Positions 41,517-53,547 of a DNA stretch of 64,000 bases are shown in pieces. How positions within the stretch are numbered: the stretch's first letter is position 1; every line of letters starts with the position of its first letter. Source of the DNA: Aurelia coerulea (taxonomy: Eukaryota; Cnidaria; Scyphozoa; Semaeostomeae; Ulmaridae); the NCBI GenBank assembly GCA_039566865.1, contig CM076955.1:20877501-20941500 (forward strand), read 5' to 3'. Position numbers and translations under genes: made by a program. The notes beneath the pieces were generated by a model, which worked only from the letters and a program-made list of their open reading frames with translations, did not search any database and had not been told where the DNA came from.

Positions 41517-44500
41517 TTCTGCATCAACACATTGTTGAACGAAATCATTTATTGCAATATAAGAGTAATCATTCTGAATTGATACTTTAGAATCGTAACA
41601 ATCTATCTTAAAGTAAATATTTCTTCTCCTAATATACTTACAGACTTCTTATCGATATTTTTGAAATCAGCATTCAATTCTGCATCAACACATTGCTGAA
41701 AGAAATCATTTATTGCAGTATAAGAGTAATCATTCTGAATTGATACTTTAGAATCGTAACAATCTATCTTAAAGTTAAACATCTCTTCTCCTAATATACT
41801 TACAGACTTCTTATTGACATTTTTGAAATCAGCATTCAATTCTGCATCAACACATTGCTGAAAGAATGATTTATTGCAATATAAGAGTAATCATTCTGAA
41901 TTGATACTTTAGAATCGTAACAATCTATCTTAAAGTAAATATTTCTTCTCCTAATATACTTACAGACTTCTTATCGATATTTTTGAAATCAGCATTCAAT
42001 TCTGCATCAACACATTGCTGAAAGAAATCATTTATTGCAATATAAGAGTAATCATTCTGAATTGATACTTTAGAATCGTAACAATCTATCTTAAAGTTAA
42101 ACATCTCTTCTCCTAATATACTTACAGACTTCTTATTGACATTTTGGAAATCAGCATTCAATTCTGCATCAACACATTGCTGAAAGAATGATTTATTGCA
42201 ATATAAGAGTAATCATTCTGAATTGATACTTTAAGATCGTAGCAATCTATCTTAAAGTAAATATTTCTTCTCCTAATATACTTACAGACTTCTTATTGAT
42301 ATTTTTGAAATCAGCATTCAATTCTGCATCAACACATTGCTGAAAGAAATCATTTCTTGCAATATAAGAGTAATCATTCTGAATTGATACTTTAAAATCG
42401 TAGCAATCTATCTTAAAGTAAAATATCTCTTCGCCTAATATACTTACAGACTTCTTATTGACATTTTTGAAATCAGCATTCAATTCTGTATCAACACATT
42501 GCTGAAAGAAATCATTTATTGCAATATAAGAGTAATCATTCTGAATTGATACATTAGAATCGTTACGATCTATCGAAAAGTTTAATATCTCTGTTCCTAA
42601 AATACTTACCGACTTCTTATTGACATTTTCGAAATCAGCATTCAATTCAGCATCAACACATTGTTGAACGAAATCATTTATTGCAATATAAGAGTAATCA
42701 TTCTGAATTGATACTTTAAAATCGTAGCAATCTATCTTAAAGTAAAATATCTCTTCGCCTAATATACTTACAGACTTCTCATTGACATTTTTGAAATATG
42801 CATTCAATTCTCTATCAACACATTGCTGAAAGAAATCATTTATTGCAATATAAGAGTCATCATTCTGAATTGATACATTAGAATCGTTACGATCTATCGA
42901 AAAGTTTAATATCTCTGTTCCTAAAATACTTACAAACTTCTGATTGACATTTTTGAAATCAGCATTCAATTCTGCATCGACACATTGCTGAAAGAAATCA
43001 TTTATTGCAATATAAGAGTAATCATTCTGAATTGATACTTTAAAATCGTAGCAATCTATCTTAAAGTAAATATCTCTTCTCCTAATATACTTACAGACTT
43101 CTTATTGACATTTTTGAAATCAGCATTCAATTCTGCATCAACACATTGCTGAAAGAATGATTTATTGCAATATAAGAGTAATCATTCTGAATTGATACTT
43201 TAAGATCGTAGCAATCTATCTTAAAGTAAAATATCTCTTCTCCTAATATACTTACAGACTTCTTATCGACATTTTTGAAATCAGCATTCAATTCTGCATC
43301 AACACATTGCTGAAATATATCATTTATTGCAATATAAGAGTAATCATTCTGAATTGATACTTTAAGATCGTAGCAATCTATCTTAAAGTAAAATATCTCT
43401 TCTCCTAATATACTTACAGATTTCTTATTGACATTTTTGAAATCAGCATTCAATTCTGCATCGACACATTGCTGAAAGAAATCATTTATTGCAATATAAG
43501 AGTAATCATTCTGAATTGATACTTTAAAATCGTAGCAATCTATCTTAAAGTAAAATATCTCTTCTCCTAATATACTTACAGACTTCTTATTGACATTTTT
43601 GAAATCAGCATTCAATTCTGCATCAACACATTGCTGAAAGAAATCATTTATTGCAATATAAGAGTCATCATTCTGAATTGATACATTAGAATCGTTACGA
43701 TCTATCGAAAAGTTTAATATCTCTGTTCCTAAAATACTTACCGACTTCTTATTGACATTTTCGAAATCAGCATTCAATTCAGCATCAACACATTGTTGAA
43801 CGAAATCATTTATTGCAATATAAGAGTAATCATTCTGAATTGATACTTTAAAATCGTAGCAATCTATCTTAAAGTAAAATATCTCTTCGCCTAATATACT
43901 TACAGACTTCTCATTGACATTTTTGAAATATGCATTCAATTCTGTATCAACACATTGCTGAAAGAAATCATTTATTGCAATATAAGAGTAATCATTCTGA
44001 ATTGATACATTAGAATCGTTACGATCTATCGAAAAGTTTAATATCTCTGTTCCTAAAATACTTACAAACTTCTGATTGACATTTTTGAAATCAGCATTCC
44101 ATTCTGCATCAACACATTGCTGAAAGAAATCATTTATTGCAATATAAGAATAATCATTCTGAATTGATACTTTAAAATCGTAGCAATCTATCTTAAAGTA
44201 AATATTTCTTCTCCTAATATACTTAAAGACTTCTTATTGATATTTTTGAAATCAGCATTCAATTCTGCATCAACACATTGCTGAAAGAATGATTTATTGC
44301 AATATAAGAGTAATCATTCTGAATTGATACTTTAAGATCGTAGCAATCTATCTTAAAGTAAAATATCTCTTCTCCTAATATACTTACAGACTTCTTATCG
44401 ACATTTTTGAAATCAGCATTCAATTCTGCATCAACACATTGCTGAAATATATCATTTATTGCAATATAAGAGTAATCATTCTGAATTGATACTTTAAGAT

Positions 44501-46149
44501 CGTAGCAATCTATCTTAAAGTAAAATATCTCTTCTCCTAATATACTTACAGATTTCTTATTGACATTTTTGAAATCAGCATTCAATTCTGCATCAACACA
44601 TTGCTGAAATAAATCATTTATTGCAATATAAGAGTAATCATTCTGAATTGATACTTTAAGATCGTAACAATCTATCTTAAAGTAAAATATCTCTTCTCCT
44701 AATATACTTACAGACTTCTTATTGACATTTTTGAAATCAGCATTCAATTCTGCATCAACACATTGCTGAAAGAAATCATTTATTGCAATATAAGAGTAAT
44801 CATTCTGAATTGATACTTTAAAATCGTAACAATCTATCTTAAAGTAAAATATCTCTTCTCCTAATATACTTACAGACTTCTTATTGACATTTTTGAAATC
44901 AGCATTCAATTCTGCATCAACACATTGCTGAAATAAATCATTTATTGCAATATAAGAGTAATCATTCTGAATTGATACTTTAAGATCGTAGCAATCTATC
45001 TTAAAGTAAAATATCTCTTCTCCTAATATACTTACAGACTTCTTATTGACATTTTTGAAATCAGCATTCAATTCTGCATCAACACATTGCTGAAAGAAAT
45101 CATTTATTGCAATATAAGAGTAATCATTCTGAATTGATACGTTAGAATCGTAACAATCTATCTTAAAGTTAAATATCTCTGCTTCTAAAATATTTACAGA
45201 CTTCTTATTGACATGTTTGAAGTCAACATTGAATTCTGCATCAACACATTGCTGAAAGAATGATTTATTGCAATATAAGAGTAATCATTCTGAATTGATA
45301 CTTTAAGATCGTAGCAATCTATCTTAAAGTAAATATTTCTTCTCCTAATATACTTACAGACTTCTTATTGATATTTTTGAAATCAGCATTCAATTCTGCA
45401 TCAACACATTGCTGAAAGAAATCATTTATTGCAATATAAGAGTAATAATTCTGAATTGATACATTAGAATCGTTTCGATCTATCGAAAAGTTTATTATCT
45501 CTGTTCCTAAAATACTTACAGACTTCTTATTGACATTTTTGAAGTCAACATTGAATTCTGCATCGACACATTGCTGAAAGAAATCATTTATTGCAATATA
45601 AGAGTAATCATTCTGAATTGATACTTTAAAATCGTAGCAATCTATCTTAAAGTAAAATATCTCTTCGCCTAATATACTTACAGACTTCTTATTGACATTT
45701 TTGAAATCAGCATTCAATTCTGTATCAACACATTGCTGAAAGAAATCATTTATTGCAATATAAGAGTAATCATTCTGAATTGATACTTTAAAATCGTAGC
45801 AATCAAACTTAAAGTAAAATATCTCTGTTCCTAAAATACTTACAAACTTCTGATTGACATTTTTGAAATCAGCATTCAATTCTGCATCGAAACATTGCTA
45901 AAAGAAATCATTTATTGCAATATAAGAGTAATTATTCTGAATGATACGTTAGAATCGTTACGATCTATCGAAAAGTTTAATATCTCTGTTCCTAAAATAC
46001 TTACAAACTTCTGATTGACATTTTTGAAATCAGCATTCCATTCTGCATTAACACATTGCTGAAAGAAATCATTTATTGCAATATAAGAGTCATCATTCTG
46101 AATTGATACATTAGAATCGTTACGATCTATCGAAAAGTTTAATATCTCT

Positions 46150-47730
46150 GTTCTTAAAATACTTACAAACTTCTGATTGACATTTTTGAAATCAGCATTC
46201 AATTCTGCATCAACACATTGCTGAATGAAATCATTTATTGCAATATAAGAGTAATCATTCTGAATTTATACATTAGAATCGTTACGATCTATCGAAAAGT
46301 TTAATATCTCTGTTCCAAAGATACTTACAAACTTCTGATTGACATTTTTGAAATCAGCACTCAATTCTGCATCGACACGTTGCTGAAAGAAATCAATTGG
46401 CTCAATATAAAGATAAATCCCTAAAAAATGGGACGAAGTCTATATAGTCTTCCAATCGCTGGGATCTATCGAAAAGTTAAATATCTCTGTTCCTAAAATA
46501 CTTACAAACTTCTGATTGACATTTTTGAAATCAGCATTCAATTCTGCATCGACACATTGCTGAATGAAATCATTTATTGCAATATAAGAGTAATCATTCT
46601 GAATTGATACGTTAGAATCGTAACAATCTATCTTAAAGTAAAATATCTCTTCGCCTAATATACTTACAGACTTCTTATTGACATTTTTGAAATCAGCATT
46701 CAATTCTGCATCGAAACATTGCTGAATGAAATCATTTATTGCAATTTAAGAGTAATCATTTTGAATTGATACATTAGAATCGTTACCATCTATCGAAAAG
46801 TTTAATATCTCTGTTCCTAAAATACTTACAAACTTCTGATTGACATTTTTGAAATCAGCATTCAATTTTGCATCAACACATTGCTGAAAGAAATCATTTA
46901 TTGCAATGTAAGAGTCATCATTCTGAATTGATACATTAGAATCGTTACGATCTATCGAAAAGTTTAATATCTCTGTTCCTAAAATACTTACAAACTTCTG
47001 ATTGACATTTTTGAAATCAGCATTCAATTCTGCATCAACACATTGCTGAATGAAATCATTTATTGCAATATAAGAGTAATCATTCTGAATTTATACATTA
47101 GAATCGTTACGATCTATCGAAAAGTTTAATATCTCTGTTCCAAAGATACTTACAAACTTCTGATTGACATTTTTGAAATCAGCACTCAATTCTGCATCGA
47201 CACGTTGCTGAAAGAAATCAATTGGCTCAATATAAAGATAAATCCCTAAAAAATGGGACGAAGTCTATATAGTCTTCCAATCGCTGGGATCTATCGAAAA
47301 GTTAAATATCTCTGTTCCTAAAATACTTACAAACTTCTGATTGACATTTTTGAAATCAGCATTCAATTCTGCATCGACACATTGCTGAATGAAATCATTT
47401 ATTGCAATATAAGAGTAATCATTTTGAATTGATACATTAGAATCGTAACAATCTATCTTAAAGTAAAATATCTCTTCGCCTAATATACTTACAGACTTCT
47501 TATTGACATTTTTGAAATCAGCATTCAATTCTGCATCGAAACATTGCTGAATGAAATCATTTATTGCAATTTAAGAGTAATCATTTTGAATTGATACATT
47601 AGAATCGTTACCATCTATCGAAAAGTTTAATATCTCTGTTCCTAAAATACTTACAAACTTCTGATTGACATTTTTGAAATCAGCATTCAATTTTGCATCA
47701 ACACATTGCTGAAAGAAATCATTTATTGCA
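46150..47730. repeat. 825-bp duplication in satellite 2 carrying a divergent monomer
   Basis: A monomer with an unusual centre (CAATTGGCTCAATATAAAG, then AAAAAATGGGACGAAG, then CTTCCAATCGCTGGGATC) appears at about 46393 and again at 47218. The offset is 825 bp, five 162-bp units plus 15 bp. Flanking monomers match closely from roughly 46156-46900 against 46981-47725. The divergent centre replaces the usual TTTATTGCAATATAAGAG...TTACG stretch and keeps a frame of three. Confidence 0.8.
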
Positions 47731-50284
47731 ATATAAGAGTAATCATTTTGAATTGATACGTTAGAATCGTTACGATCTATCGAAAAGTTTAATATCTCTG
47801 TTCCTAAAATACTTACAAACTTCTGATTGACATTTTTGAAATCAGCATTCAATTCTGCATCAAAACATTGCTAAAAGAAATCATTTATTGCAATTTAAGA
47901 GAAATCATTCTGAATTGATACGTTAGAATCGTAACAATCTATCTTAAAGTAAAATATCTCTGCTTCTAAAATCTTTACAGACTTCTTATTGACATTTTTG
48001 AAGTCAACATTGAATTCTGCATCGACACATTGCTGAAAGAAATCATTTATTGCAATATAAGAGTAATCATTCTGAATTGATACATTAGAATCGTTACGAT
48101 CTATCGAAAAGTTAAATATCTCTGTTCCTAAAATACTTACAAACTTCTCATTGACATTTTTGAAATCAGCATTCAATTCTGCATCAAAACATTTCTAAAA
48201 GAAATCATTTATTGCAATTTAAGAGAAATCATTCTGAATTGATACGTTAGAATCGTAACAATCTATCTTAAAGTAAAATATCTCTGCTTCTAAAATCTTT
48301 ACAGACTTCTTATTGACATTTTTGAAGTCAACATTGAATTCTGCATCAACACATTGCTGAAAGAAATCATTTATTGCAATATAAGAGTAATCATTCTCTG
48401 AATTGATACATTAGAATCGTTACCATCTATCGAAAAGTTAAATATCCCTGTTCCTAAAATACTTACAAACTTCTGATTGACATTTTTGAAATCAGCATTC
48501 AATTCTGCATCAACACATTGCTGAATGAAATCATTTATTGCAATATAAGAGTAATCATTTTGAATTGATACGTTAGAATCGTTACGATCTATCGAAAAGT
48601 TTAATATCTCTGTTCCTAAAATACTTACAAACTTCTGATTGACATTTTTGAAATCAGCATTCAATTCTGCATCAACACATTGCTGAATGAAATCATTTAT
48701 TGCAATTTAAGAGTAATCATTCTGAATTGATACATTAGAATCGTTACCATCTATCGAAAAGTTTAATATCTCTGTTCCTAAAATACTTACAAACTTCTGA
48801 TTGACATTTTTGAAATCAGCATTCAATTTTGCATCAACACATGTTGAAAGAAATCATTTATTGCAATGTAAGAGTAATCATTCTGAATTGATACATTAGA
48901 ATCGTTACGATCTATCGAAAAGTTTAATATCTCTGTTCCTAAAATACTTACAAACTTCTGATTGACATTTTTGAAATCAGCATTCAATTCTGCATCAAAA
49001 CATTGCTAAAAGAAATCATTTATTGCAATTTAAGAGAAATCATTCTGAATTGATACGTTAGAATCGTAACAATCTATCTTAAAGTAAAATATCTCTGCTT
49101 CTAAAATCTTTACAGACTTCTTATTGACATTTTTGAAGTCAACATTGAATTCTGCATCGACACATTGCTGAAAGAAATCATTTATTGCAATATAAGAGTA
49201 ATCATTCTGAATTGATACATTAGAATCGTTACGATCTATCGAAAAGTTAAATATCTCTGTTCCTAAAATACTTACAAACTTCTCATTGACATTTTTGAAA
49301 TCAGCATTCAATTCTGCATCAAAACATTTCTAAAAGAAATCATTTATTGCAATTTAAGAGAAATCATTCTGAATTGATACGTTAGAATCGTAACAATCTA
49401 TCTTAAAGTAAAATATCTCTGCTTCTAAAATCTTTACAGACTTCTTATTGACATTTTTGAAGTCAACATTGAATTCTGCATCGACACATTGCTGAAAGAA
49501 ATCATTTATTGCAATATAAGAGTAATCATTCTGAATTGATACATTATAATCGTAGCAATCTATCCTTAAGTTAAATATCTCTGCTCCTAAAATACTTACA
49601 GACTTCTTATTGACATTTTTGAAATTTGCATTCAATTCTGCATCAACACATTGCTGAAAAAATCATTTATTGCAATATGAGAGTAATCATTCTGAATAGA
49701 TACGTTAGAATCGTAACAATCTATCTTAAAGTTAAATATCTCTGCACCTAAAATACTTTTAGACTTCTTATTGACATTTTTGAAATCAGCATTCAATTCT
49801 GCATCGACACATTGCTGAAAGAAATCATTTTTTGCAATATAAGAATAATCATTCCGCATTGGGACGTTACAATCGTTACGATCTATCGAAAAGTTAAATA
49901 TCTCTGCTCCTAAAATACTTACAGACTTCTTATTGACATTTTTGAAATTAGCATTCAATTCTGCATCAACACATTGCTGAAAAAATCATTTATTGCAATA
50001 TAAGAGTAATCATTCTCAATTGATAGGTCAGAATCGTTACAATCTATCTTAAAGTTAAATATCTCTGCTCCTAAAATACTTTTAGACTTCTTATTGACAT
50101 TTTTGAAATCAGCATTCAATTCTGCATCGACACATTGCTGAAAGAAATCATTTTTTGCAATATAAGAATAATCATTCTGAATTGGGACATTACAATCGTT
50201 ACGATCTATCGAAAAGTTAAATATCTCTGCTCCTAAAATACTTACAGACTTCTTATTGACATTTTTGAAATCAGCAGTCAAATG

Positions 50285-51480
50285 TGATCATCATCATTGA
50301 CCTGATGAGGTTTCAAATGTTTTATTAAATATATACCTTACTTGGACTGAGTTGAATCAAACCAAGTTTCATTTTCAATCCATTTATAATCAGTTCATAA
50401 GATTTCACCCAGAGACTGTGTTTTTACTTCATTTTCTGTCGACAAGTTTACTATCATTTGAACGTCATTGATCTGATGAGGTTACAAATGTTTTTAAAAT
50501 TATACCTCATTTTCACTTCAGTTCATAAGATTTCAACCATAGACTGTGTTTTGACTTCATTTTCTCTGGTCAAGTTCACTACCTCATGAGCCTCATTAAC
50601 CTGATAAGGTTTCAAATGTTTCAAAAAATATACCATGTTTTGAATGAATTGAATCAAACCAAGTTTCATATATGTGATGTATTCATCATCAATTCATAAG
50701 ATTGCAACCATAGTCTGTTTTCTGACTTCATTGTCTCTGGACAAGTTTACAATCACTGGAGCCTCATTAACCTGATGAGGTTTCTAATATTTTGAAAAAT
50801 ATACCTCAGTTTGACTGAAGTGCATCAAGCCAAGTCTCATATGGGAATCATATTCTTTATAATGTTCTCATCCTTAATGGAATAGATGTTTTGCTGTAGT
50901 AGGGATTCTCTACCATAGTCTCACATCTATTGGAATCTGCTAGATTAAAGCTGAACGTCTTTACGTCTGCAATAGTTACAGCAGTCTAAGTGGTATTTTG
51001 AACTCAGCATTCAATTCTGCATCGAAACATTGCTATAAAAATTCAGTTGATAGATTTATGAAGAATCTCAAATGGGACGTTACAACCTGAGACATTTCTT
51101 CCCAGGGTAGATCAAAGTTCATATCCGATCTATTTATAGTAAATTAATAGCATTTCAACCAAGGACTGTGTTCTGACTTAATTTTTTCTTGACAAGTTTA
51201 CTATTACTTTGACATAATTAATCTGATGAGGTTTCAAATGCTTTAAAATATATACCTCATTTTGAAGAATTGCATCAAGCCAAGTTTCATATTCGATTCA
51301 TTCGATTCATAAGATTTCAACCAAAGACTGTGTTTCGACTTCATATTTTCTCGACAAGTTTACTATCACTTAGCCAACATTAATCTGATGAAGTTTCAAA
51401 TGTTTTAAAATATATACCTCATTTTGAAGAATTGCAACAAGCCAAGTTTCATATTCGATTCATTGACCATCAACTCATAA
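50285..51480. repeat. Decayed satellite-1 monomers at the array edge
   Basis: Recognisable satellite-1 landmarks (CTGATGAGGTTTCAAATG, TATACCTCATTTTGA, CATAAGATTTCAACCA, GACTGTGTTTTGAC) recur at roughly monomer spacing, but with many substitutions and small indels. The last clear copy ends near 51480. The loss of similarity compared with positions before 39616 fits the usual picture of array edges escaping homogenisation. No gene is seen. Confidence 0.85.
50930..51080. repeat. Decayed single satellite-2 monomer among decayed satellite-1 copies
   Basis: CTCAGCATTCAATTCTGCAT followed by CGAAACATTGCT at 51003-51034 matches the satellite-2 consensus, and the preceding bases (GATTAAAGCTGAACGTC, then TTACAGCAGTC) align with its ATCTTAAAGTTAAATATC and TTACAGACTTC. 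AAATGGGACGTTACAA at about 51070 resembles GGGACGTTACAATCG in the monomer near 49860. Confidence 0.7.
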
Positions 51481-51539
51481 GATATGAACCATAAACCATA
51501 GAGCTCAAAATCTGATAGTTTTAAGAAACTTACTTGCCG

Positions 51540-52020
51540 AAAGAAATGCGTGTATTACCTTGCAACATCTGGTGTGAAGCATGTTATTTTAGGTTTGTTG
51601 ATTATATTGAGTTGAATGAACGATAATTGTATGACCCAGGATCGAATTTATACAAGGCTATGAAACTGATTAACAAAAGCGTTTAAGAATTACCTTGCAA
51701 CATCTCGTGTGAAACATGTCTTTCTATGTTTGTTGATTATAATGAGTTGAATGAACGATAATAGTATGACCCAGGATTGCATTTATACGAGGTAATAGAA
51801 CTGATTAACAAAAGCATTTTTGCATTACCTTGCATCAATTGGTACGAAACATGTGAATCTACTTTCTCGTATGCTTACAGCGTGTTGATTGAACAATGTT
51901 CGAAATACTCAACATGGCACTTATACGAGGTAATAGAACTGATAAACAATTGCATTTTAGCATTACCTTGCCTACCTTTGGTACGAAACATGTAATGGTA
52001 ATACTCAACATGACACTTAT
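51540..52020. repeat. Degenerate tandem repeat of about 135 bp, four copies
   Basis: ATTACCTTGC occurs at 51554, 51689, 51824 and 51962 (spacings 135, 135 and 138 bp). Units share GAAACATGT, GTTGATT, GACCCAGGAT or CTCAACATGGCA, and TTTATACGAGGTAATAGAAC with TGATTAACAAAAGC. Copies differ noticeably, so this is an old small array. It is unrelated to satellites 1 and 2. A short + strand open frame across it is incidental. Confidence 0.75.
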
Positions 52021-52588
52021 CTATTTGTTAAAATTTCTTTAGAATGTATCAATGGAAAAATCGCTCCAGTTTGTCCAGACGCTTGTACTGTTGGGTAACA
52101 GCAGTATTGAAAACATGATACCATCTTATTTTGAGGTAAAGCTGCAGCATATCAACAGGTTTCATAGGAAATTAACAAAAAAGTGCATAATTTTGACCCT
52201 TCACACATCAGGGAGAGAAGCTGCTTTGCACAGTCACGGGAATTTTTTAGCCCTCGTAATTTGAACGTGACCCCAAAGTTCGAATTGAAAACGAGGCATA
52301 AATTGAGCATCCGACTATAAAATTGCTTAGCAACATCATCGAAAGTCAAAGATCGCTTTGCAAATGGCGGGAGAAGGATTGAGATTTTCATGCAGTATTA
52401 TTGCAACGGCATTTCTTCGCGGCCAGGGTTATTTTAGTTGAATACCGAGAAATTAAAATGAAGTTTAATGCTTTTTGAAAAGATGAAGCAAAGCAATTGC
52501 TGAATTTGTGGACTGAAAGAAGCAGAACAACAGAAGAATTAGGCCCGGGCCGTTTAGGCCGCAGCCAAAAATTTTGCGGGAAAACAAA

Positions 52589-52624
52589 ATGCAGCAGCCG
52601 AATTGCAACATGGAGAGAATCAAG
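52589..52624 (+). CDS. Candidate first coding exon of the dynein heavy chain gene
   Basis: An ATG preceded by AAA, just downstream of the GC-rich stretch, opens MQQPNCNMERIK and ends AAG|GTGTAT in phase 0, as required by the exon at 53446. This is inference only. Two rival starts also end in phase 0 before a GT: ATG at 52052 running to GAG|GTAAAG at 52135, and ATG at 53207 running to GAG|GTTAAC at 53224. Dynein N termini are poorly conserved, so sequence alone does not choose. Confidence 0.25.
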
Positions 52625-52839
52625 GTGTATATTACGAAGAGTTTTGCCAATTATTGTGCAAATAAATGAATCTGTACCATGAAAGAAACTTGTCGATTCC
52701 AAATGGCTTCACACAAGAGACAGACATAGGGTAGCCAAGCGTCATTCTGTAAAAATGGTTGGCTTGATGGGCTACCATTAACATCAGTTTTTCTCGGCTA
52801 TTATCTGTACTGCAATTATTGCCAAACTAGAATATACAG

Positions 52840-52875
52840 TTTTGAAATCAGCATTAAATTTTCTACCGATTGCTG
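52840..52875. repeat. Possible satellite-2 fragment
   Basis: TTTTGAAATCAGCATTAAAT followed by TTTCTACCGATTGCTG resembles the satellite-2 stretch TTTTGAAATCAGCATTCAAT followed by TCTGCATCGACACATTGCTG with a small gap. It lies 2.5 kb outside the main block. A chance match in AT-rich DNA is possible. Confidence 0.4.
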
Positions 52876-53445
52876 CAATGTGCAAATTTTTTGATGCACC
52901 AAAGATGTATTTTGGAAGAAAAACAGCTCAGATTGAGGAAAAGCATTCAATTTTGAGCTGAATTTTGAAATAATAACAATGAAAAAATTAGCCTTTCTTT
53001 TGAGCAGCCATTTTTACCCAACCACACTCCTTTTTCAGAAGAAACAACCTATAATTATAGACAAGCCAATTAACCATTGCCGCCTTTCATTTACTCCCAG
53101 ACTGATACATTTGCAATGTGCGCATAGAAGATGCGGACCTGGCTATTGCTTTAAAAACAACTATTCTATTGTTCTTCCTTTGTTAACATAAAATTGCACA
53201 CAGAAGATGTTCCGCTCACATGAGGTTAACATCAGTCTGGATTTCTCTCATGCTATGGTCAAATGCCCAAGAGCCAGGAGCATTTTTTGAGCAGACACCT
53301 GGTGTTGTCCCAGGGGGTTGGTCAGTGTAGGAAGAATCGAATGAGACATAACACTTTCAATGATACAAAGATCACCAGGGGATATAGTTTTTTATAATTA
53401 CTGTGTGGCTTCTTCTTAATGACCAATCTATCTTTCTTGTCTTAG

Positions 53446-53547
53446 AATAATTCTGACCCAATTTTCAACTGCTCAAAGACAAAAGGATTACCAGGAATAC
53501 CACCCCTCCCAGCATCCTACAACGAGGAACCATCGGACCTCTACCAG
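53446..53547 (+). CDS. Dynein exon (first certain), phase 0 to 0
   Basis: Acceptor TTTCTTGTCTTAG precedes AAT AAT TCT; donor CAG|GTGTGT. The 34 codons include KGLPGIPPLPASYNEE, a proline-rich stretch typical of the disordered extreme N terminus of these chains. Its assignment rests on phase agreement with the next exon. Confidence 0.65.

Larger units (their letters stand above)
39617..50284. repeat. Satellite 2: 162-bp tandem satellite block, about 66 monomers
   Basis: TAAGAGTAATCATTCTG recurs at 39618, 39780 and 39942, a 162-bp period that continues to about 50284. It has no obvious similarity to satellite 1. The left junction follows satellite-1 AAGATTTCAACCAT directly; the right one passes from GAAATCAGCAGTCAAA into satellite-1-like TCATTGACCTGATGAGG. 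Two monomer types alternate, one with AATCGTAGCAATCTATCTTAAAG and CTCTTCTCC, the other with AATCGTTACGATCTATCGAAAAG and CTCTGTTCC. Read on the minus strand a monomer gives 54 codons without a stop. Blocks are duplicated at 2-monomer offsets (41603 and 41925; 49632 and 49955) and 7-monomer offsets (43127 and 44259; 47895 and 49030). Short dyads such as ATCATTC/GAATTGAT are weaker than the one in satellite 1. Confidence 0.97.
52021..53445 (+). other. Region upstream of the dynein exons, probably with promoter and 5' exons
   Basis: This is mostly unique AT-rich sequence without a recognisable gene in either strand. A short GC-rich stretch with CpGs lies near 52540-52600 (GCCCGGGCCGTTTAGGCCGC) and could belong to a promoter or 5' leader. 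A small fold-back at 52730-52776 has ends GGTAGCC and GGCTACC. The first certain coding exon starts in phase 0 at 53446, so the start codon must lie in this stretch or in the repeats before it. Confidence 0.4.

Noticed and set aside
1..50284. CRISPR array.
   Set aside because: Repeats are contiguous with no unique spacers, units are 162-167 bp, and the context is eukaryotic.
52152..52702. Overlapping minus-strand open frames (about 60-104 codons) and a plus-strand frame at 52497-52682.
   Set aside because: They overlap each other on both strands with no recognisable domains and no consistent splice structure, so they are taken as chance frames.
52979..53191. A 70-codon + strand open frame (starting MKKLAFLLSS) as a secreted protein.
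   Set aside because: It has a hydrophobic start by chance, but no conserved content, no supporting splice or polyadenylation context, and lies in AT-rich upstream DNA.
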